A model generated the notes under the pieces. The model was not told where the DNA came from. It did not search any database and was given only the letters and a program-made list of their open reading frames with translations. Shown piece by piece: positions 7,480 to 10,324 of a stretch of DNA of 10,324 bases; the first letter of the stretch is position 1, and every line of letters starts with the position of its first letter. This stretch comes from Melaminivora alkalimesophila. GTDB lineage: Bacteria > Pseudomonadota > Gammaproteobacteria > Burkholderiales > Burkholderiaceae_C. The position numbers were made by a program, and so were the translations under genes. The DNA is taken from positions 1-10,324 of the forward strand of contig NZ_ALEE01000617.1 of assembly GCF_000282995.1 (NCBI RefSeq), given 5' to 3'.

Positions 7480-7563
7480 TCAGGGGTTCAGGAAAGCAGG
7501 CTTGCGCCAGGGCCAGGCTCCCCGGTCGCTGCGACCCGCAATGAACATGCGATGGATGAACAT
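7480..7563 (-). CDS. Probable trp operon leader peptide (attenuator ORF)
   Basis: A 27-codon frame starts at ATG 7563 (or 5 codons later at ATG 7548) and ends in TGA at 7480-7482, 145 bases before trpE on the same strand. It contains Trp-Pro-Trp (codons 17 and 19, at 7513-7515 and 7507-7509), followed by RKPAFLNP. Two near-adjacent Trp codons in a short frame between a promoter and trpE are the hallmark of ribosome-mediated attenuation, in which stalling at low charged tRNA-Trp changes RNA folding. No clear Shine-Dalgarno is visible before either ATG. With the promoter proposed here, the first ATG would be almost at the transcript start, which favours the second one. There is no U-run terminator downstream, so any control would have to act on translation or through Rho. 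Confidence 0.5.
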   Translation of the reverse strand: MFIHRMFIAGRSDRGAWPWRKPAFLNP

Positions 7564-7571
7564 GGCGGCAA

Positions 7572-7580
7572 AGTGTAGCA
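7572..7580 (-). promoter_or_regulatory. Candidate extended -10 promoter for the trp operon
   Basis: On the minus strand TGCTACACT is an extended -10 element (TGn plus TACACT at 7577-7572). No recognisable -35 is present 16-18 bases upstream, which is tolerated in extended -10 promoters. A transcript would start near 7565, giving a leader of about 230 bases before trpE. No E. coli-like TrpR operator was seen. Confidence 0.45.
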
Positions 7581-7629
7581 AAGCCCGAGGGGCTGCGCCG
7601 CCGGGGCAGCCACCCGCGCGTAAACCCTA

Positions 7630-7658
7630 TTGCCCGGGCGCCGCGCGAAGGTAACAAT
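7630..7658 (+). promoter_or_regulatory. Candidate sigma-70 promoter for the chalcone-isomerase-like gene
   Basis: TTGCCC at 7630-7635 and AACAAT at 7653-7658 are separated by 17 bases, an ideal spacing for a housekeeping promoter, with 4 of 6 matches in each box. A start near 7665 would put the 24-bp palindrome in the first transcribed bases. Confidence 0.4.
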
Positions 7659-7662
7659 CCGA

Positions 7663-7686
7663 AAAAAAGCACGATCGTTCTTTTTT
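7663..7686. repeat. 24-bp near-perfect palindrome, possible operator
   Basis: The left arm AAAAAAG and right arm CTTTTTT flank a perfectly symmetric ACGATCGT core, with one mismatched pair between arm and core. It is an AT-rich island in very GC-rich DNA, lying between the plus-strand -10 box and the ribosome binding site of the 7706 gene. The symmetry suits a dimeric repressor. The central hairpin would be weak, although the T-rich arm could also give minor termination in either direction. Confidence 0.45.
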
Positions 7687-7705
7687 CACTTACAGGAGTT
7701 GGTGC

Positions 7706-8305
7706 ATGTCCATGAACCGCCGCCGTTACCTGCGCTGGTGCGCCCTGGCGCTTGCCGCGCCCCTGTCCCTGTCGCTCGGCGCGGCCGAGCCGGTGGTGGT
7801 CGGGGACGTGGCCTTCGACCCTTCCCTGCAGCTGCAGGGACGCTCGCTGCTGCTCAATGGCGCAGGGACGCGCTACAAGGCGGTCTTCAAGGTCTACGCC
7901 GCCGGGCTGTACCTGGAGAAGAAGGCTGCGACGCCCGCCGAGGTGTTCGGCCAGAAAGGGCCGAAGCGGCTGCAGGTGGTGATGCTGCGCGACATCGACT
8001 CGGGCGAGCTCGGCCGGCTGTTCTCGCGCGGCATGGAGGACAACATGGACCGCAGCGCCTTCTCGCGGTTGGTGCCGGGCGTGCTGCGCATGAGCGAGAT
8101 CTTCTCGGAACACAAGATGCTCAAGGCCGGCGACACCTTCAGCATCGACTGGCTGCCCGGCACCGGCACGCTGGTCACCGTCAAGGGCCAACCCCAGGGC
8201 GAGCCCTTCAAGGAGCCGGAATTCTTCGACGCGCTGCTGGGCATCTGGCTCGGGCCCCGGCCGGCCGACTGGAAGCTCAAGGAGGCGCTGCTGGGCAAGG
8301 AATGA
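7706..8305 (+). CDS. Exported chalcone-isomerase-like domain protein
   Basis: The 199-residue product looks like a bacterial member of the chalcone-isomerase-like fold family (Pfam Chalcone_3 type), whose members are often exported and have no agreed function. An N-terminal signal covers about residues 1-27: NRRRYLR, then a hydrophobic stretch to SLSLGAA. The RRxYL pattern resembles a twin-arginine signal. The body begins VVVGDVAFDPSLQLQG, then YKAVFKVYAAGLYLEKKA (about 55-72), RDIDSGELGRLFSRGMEDN (about 96-114) and a C-terminal EFFDALLGIWLGPRPADWKL; the last is typical of this family, near the ligand cleft. The start at 7706 follows AGGAG by 7 bases; the ATG at 7712 is a less well-spaced alternative. 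It is transcribed divergently from trpE and convergently with gph. Plant-type flavonoid isomerase activity should not be assumed. Confidence 0.88.
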   Translation: MSMNRRRYLRWCALALAAPLSLSLGAAEPVVVGDVAFDPSLQLQGRSLLLNGAGTRYKAVFKVYAAGLYLEKKAATPAEVFGQKGPKRLQVVMLRDIDSGELGRLFSRGMEDNMDRSAFSRLVPGVLRMSEIFSEHKMLKAGDTFSIDWLPGTGTLVTVKGQPQGEPFKEPEFFDALLGIWLGPRPADWKLKEALLGKE

Positions 8306-8322
8306 GCGCCGAGGTGGAGCAG

Positions 8323-8347
8323 GCGCCCCGCCCTCTCAGCGGGGCGC
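8323..8347. terminator. Hairpin between convergent genes
   Basis: GCGCCCCGC and GCGGGGCGC form a perfect 9-bp stem with a 7-base loop, just after the plus-strand gene ending at 8305. The loop contains the gph stop codon (8336-8338). There is no U-run on either strand. It probably helps end or protect both transcripts, but strict intrinsic termination is doubtful. Confidence 0.45.
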
Positions 8348-9061
8348 TGGTCGCAGCTCCGCCAGCGTATCCACATAGGCATCGGCGTCGACCTCGCGCA
8401 CCGGGCGGCCGTGGTTGTAGCCGTAGCTGACCAGCACCACCGGGCAGCCCGCGGCGCGGGCGGCGCGGGCGTCGTTGCTCGAATCGCCCAGCATCAGCGT
8501 GCGGGCCGGCGCGGTGCCGAGCGCCTCGCAGGCGCGCAGCAGCGGCAGGGGGTCGGGCTTCTTGCGCTCGAAGGCGTCGCCGCCGAAGACCCGCTCGAAG
8601 AAACCCTCCAGACCCTTGGCGCGCAGCAGCGCTTCGGCAAAAGCCTGCGGCTTGTTGGTCAGGCAGACCAGGCGCAGCCCGGCGCCCCGCAGCGCGCGCA
8701 GGCCTTCCAGCGCCCCCGGATAGACCGTGGCGAACTGCCCGTTCAGTGTCCGGTAGTGGTGCTGGTAGCGCTCCCAGGCCGGGGCAAAGCGCGCCTCGAC
8801 CGCTGCCTCGCGCGCCTGCGGGTCCGCGCCGCCGGGCTGCGCCAGCACGTGCCCCAGCACGGCGCGCAGCAGGTGCTCCGAACCCTTGCCCACCATGCGC
8901 TCGATCTCGCCCGCTCCGATCCCCGGCAAATGCAAGTCGGCCAGCATCCGGTTGAGCGCCTGCTCGAAGTCGCCCAGCGTATCGACCAGGGTGCCATCCA
9001 GATCTACCATCGCGCCGTCCACGCGCCTCAGCAGCGCGTCCAGGGCCTGTCGTGCGTCCAT
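8336..9061 (-). CDS. gph: Phosphoglycolate phosphatase (HAD superfamily)
   Basis: This enzyme is predicted to dephosphorylate 2-phosphoglycolate, formed by DNA end repair or rubisco oxygenation, to glycolate. The protein has 241 residues. HAD motif I is DLDGTLVDT with nucleophile Asp20 and Asp22. The helical cap lies at about 30-105. Motif II is the Thr in LTNKP (134-138), motif III is Lys168 in RKKPDPLPLL, and motif IV is LGDSSNDARAARAAG (191-205) with Asp193 and Asp197. All catalytic residues are present. The ATG at 9061 follows AAGGAAGG closely; the open frame extends further upstream, but that part reads like non-coding sequence. In pseudomonads gph lies between rpe and trpE; here the order is kept with other genes between. 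HAD substrate range is broad, so gene order supports the specific call. Confidence 0.92.
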   Translation of the reverse strand: MDARQALDALLRRVDGAMVDLDGTLVDTLGDFEQALNRMLADLHLPGIGAGEIERMVGKGSEHLLRAVLGHVLAQPGGADPQAREAAVEARFAPAWERYQHHYRTLNGQFATVYPGALEGLRALRGAGLRLVCLTNKPQAFAEALLRAKGLEGFFERVFGGDAFERKKPDPLPLLRACEALGTAPARTLMLGDSSNDARAARAAGCPVVLVSYGYNHGRPVREVDADAYVDTLAELRPAPR

Positions 9062-9209
9062 GTTTCCTTCCTTTGCGGCCCGCAGGCCCAATATGCGCCG
9101 CGTCCGACACAGGCCATCGCCGACTGCGGACACGCGGGTCCGGGGCGGGGCGATTAGGCTTGTCGTGACACATTCGTTTCCAACCATTTCACCCGAGGAG
9201 ATCCACACC
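9062..9209. other. Divergent intergenic region between gph and the four-cysteine protein gene
   Basis: These 148 bases must hold promoters for both flanking genes. I see only weak boxes: CATATT (9090-9095) on the minus strand for gph, and TTGTCG (9160-9165) on the plus strand. The short symmetric TGTC-GT-GACA at 9161-9170 and an imperfect inverted repeat (CGCGTCCG at 9099-9106 with CGGACACGCG at 9127-9136) could be protein sites, but support is thin. Confidence 0.2.
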
Positions 9210-9599
9210 ATGGCCCTGTCCCGCTTCACCACGCTCGTCTGCTCCGCCACATTGCTGCTGGCTGGCACCGCCGTCCAGGCGGCCGGCAATGCGCAGGAGG
9301 TCCGCAGCCAGTACCAGCAGGACCGCGCCGCCTGCGCGCAGGTGCCCGAGGCCAGTCGCGCGGCATGCATCCGCGAAGCTGGCGCGGCGGCCCAGGCGGC
9401 CCGTACCGGCCAGCTGACCAGCCCGGGCGAGAACACCTACCAGCGCAACGCCACGGCGCGCTGCGAGGTGTTCAAGACCGACGAGGACCGCAGGCTGTGC
9501 GAGGAGCGCGTGCGCAACCAGCCGGTCTCTGGCTCGGTGAGCGGCGGCGGCGTGTTGCGCGAGGCCACCACCACCATCACCCTGCCGGCCCAGCGCTGA
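9210..9599 (+). CDS. Small exported protein with two paired-cysteine modules
   Basis: The 129-residue product has a Sec-type signal peptide: MALSRF, a hydrophobic core TLVCSATLLLAGTAV, and QAA before the likely cleavage at about residue 24-25. The mature part has four cysteines in two similar modules: DRAAC-x10-C at 42/53, and ATARC-x11-C at 85/97, each with charged helix-like sequence between. This spacing suits helical hairpins held by disulfides in the periplasm. The C-terminus is rich in Gly, Ser and Thr (VSGSVSGGGVLREATTTITL). I recall similar uncharacterised proteins in Burkholderiales but know no function. GAGGAG lies 9 bases before the ATG at 9210, which fixes the start; a longer open frame upstream overlaps gph and is not supported. 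It converges on rpe with a 16-base gap. Confidence 0.88.
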   Translation: MALSRFTTLVCSATLLLAGTAVQAAGNAQEVRSQYQQDRAACAQVPEASRAACIREAGAAAQAARTGQLTSPGENTYQRNATARCEVFKTDEDRRLCEERVRNQPVSGSVSGGGVLREATTTITLPAQR

Positions 9600-9615
9600 G
9601 CCAAGCCGCAGGGCC

Positions 9616-10296
9616 TCAGGCCAGGGCGGCGCGCATCGCGCCTATGACCGCCCGGTAGTCCCCCTGCCCGAAGATCGCGCTGCCGGCGACGAAAGTGTCG
9701 GCCCCCGCATCCGCCACCCGGCGGATGTTCTCCGTCTTGATGCCGCCGTCGACCTCCAGCCGGATGTCCTTGCCGCTCGCTTCGATGCGCCGGCGCGCGG
9801 CCTCGATCTTGCGCAGCGTGCTGTCGATGAAGCCCTGCCCACCAAAGCCGGGGTTGACGCTCATGAGCAGGATCAGGTCGATGTCCTCGATCACCCAGTC
9901 CAGCACGTCCAGCGGCATGGCCGGGTTGAAGGTGAGGCCGGCGCGCGCGCCGTGCGCCTTGATGTTCTGGATGCTGCGGTGCACGTGGGTGCTCGCGTCC
10001 GGGTGGAAGCTGATGTAGTCGGCGCCGGCCTTGGCGAAGGCCGTCGCCAGCTCGTCCACCGGCTGCACCATCAGGTGCACGTCCATGGGCACCGGCACGC
10101 CGTCGGGCGTCACCGCATGGGGCTTGAGCGCTTGGCAGACCATGGGGCCGAGCGTGAGATTGGGTACGTAATGGTTGTCCATCACGTCGAAGTGGATCCA
10201 GTCGGCGCCGGCGGCGATGACCTCGCGCACCTCCTCGCCCAGGCGGGCGAAGTCGGCCGAGAGGATGGACGGGGCAATGCGGTAGGTGCGGCTCAT
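9616..10296 (-). CDS. rpe: Ribulose-phosphate 3-epimerase
   Basis: This cytoplasmic metal-dependent barrel enzyme interconverts ribulose 5-phosphate and xylulose 5-phosphate in the pentose phosphate and Calvin pathways. The 226-residue length is typical. Motifs run in order: APSILSADF (8-16, Ser10), [16 protein letters not shown] (35-50, His35 and catalytic Asp37), MDVHLMV (71-77, His74), the phosphate-binding [11 protein letters not shown] (146-156), and LEVDGGIK (180-187, catalytic Asp183). All metal and acid/base residues are present. The ATG at 10296 has no strong ribosome binding site; an ATG at 10306 is in another frame. The gene supplies pentose phosphate, from which the phosphoribosyl pyrophosphate used by TrpD derives, and it heads the rpe-gph-trp gene order. 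Its promoter lies outside the window. Confidence 0.97.
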   Translation of the reverse strand: MSRTYRIAPSILSADFARLGEEVREVIAAGADWIHFDVMDNHYVPNLTLGPMVCQALKPHAVTPDGVPVPMDVHLMVQPVDELATAFAKAGADYISFHPDASTHVHRSIQNIKAHGARAGLTFNPAMPLDVLDWVIEDIDLILLMSVNPGFGGQGFIDSTLRKIEAARRRIEASGKDIRLEVDGGIKTENIRRVADAGADTFVAGSAIFGQGDYRAVIGAMRAALA

Positions 10297-10324
10297 GGCG
10301 CGCCATTGTCGCAGCAGCCCCGGG

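Noticed and set aside
5889..7544. A 551-codon plus-strand frame opposite trpE
   Set aside because: Same reason: composition mirrors the trpE codons, and it runs into the leader region without any domain.
7663..7686. The palindrome as a strong intrinsic terminator
   Set aside because: The core hairpin would have only a few pairs around a GATC loop, and it sits between a promoter and a ribosome binding site, where a terminator for the same gene is unlikely.
7331..8191. A 286-codon minus-strand frame spanning the divergent region and the chalcone-isomerase-like gene
   Set aside because: It lies opposite a supported coding gene and covers the AT-rich palindrome and promoters. Only its last 19 codons are mentioned, as a possible coupling frame.
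8886..9209. Upstream extension of the four-cysteine protein to 8886
   Set aside because: It overlaps gph antisense and would bury the clear signal peptide; GAGGAG sits correctly before 9210.
9062..9436. Upstream extension of gph to 9436
   Set aside because: It would overlap the divergent signal-peptide gene antisense, and it lacks a HAD-related sequence. The ATG at 9061 has a strong AAGGAAGG.
1..10324. Defence system, CRISPR array, prophage or insertion sequence
   Set aside because: No arrays of repeats, no transposase, integrase, nuclease or toxin-antitoxin motif was found on either strand; gene content and base composition are uniform.

Overview
The window is GC-rich, densely coding chromosomal DNA. 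It most resembles a betaproteobacterium of the order Burkholderiales, probably family Comamonadaceae (Acidovorax / Alicycliphilus / Melaminivora type). This rests on the protein sequences and on the gene order rpe, gph, trpE, trpG, trpD, trpC, ung. It is a family-level inference from remembered homologues; no search was run. I see no rRNA, tRNA, CRISPR array, transposase or prophage gene. The core is housekeeping metabolism, with several small features around it that are less ordinary.

Layout from left to right. Positions 1-70 (minus) hold the first 23 codons of what looks like ung. Positions 113-2785 (minus) encode a large membrane diguanylate cyclase with an extracytoplasmic sensor, three PAS domains and an intact GGEEF domain. 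Positions 2850-7334 (minus) form a compact tryptophan operon read right to left: trpE, a small AroQ-type chorismate mutase, trpG, trpD, an unannotated 53-residue single-pass membrane protein, and trpC. Junctions are tight: ATGA overlaps on both sides of the mutase gene and gaps of 12-20 bases elsewhere. A GC-rich hairpin follows trpC directly.

Positions 7335-7705 are a 371-base divergent control region. On the minus strand it contains an extended -10 promoter candidate, a 27-codon reading frame with Trp-Pro-Trp (a likely trp leader peptide), and complementary segments that could form competing RNA structures before trpE. On the plus strand it contains a promoter and a 24-bp near-perfect palindrome before a secreted chalcone-isomerase-like protein (7706-8305).

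On the right are gph (8336-9061, minus), a small secreted four-cysteine protein (9210-9599, plus) and rpe (9616-10296, minus). The rpe-gph-trpE order known from other proteobacteria is kept, but two exported-protein genes on the opposite strand separate the three.

Functionally, TrpE and TrpG make anthranilate from chorismate, TrpD adds phosphoribosyl and TrpC closes the indole ring. The co-transcribed mutase would draw on the same chorismate toward prephenate. No single large new system is evident. The best candidates for something undescribed are the trp leader with its competing RNA pairings, the small membrane protein inside the operon, and the palindrome in the divergent region.
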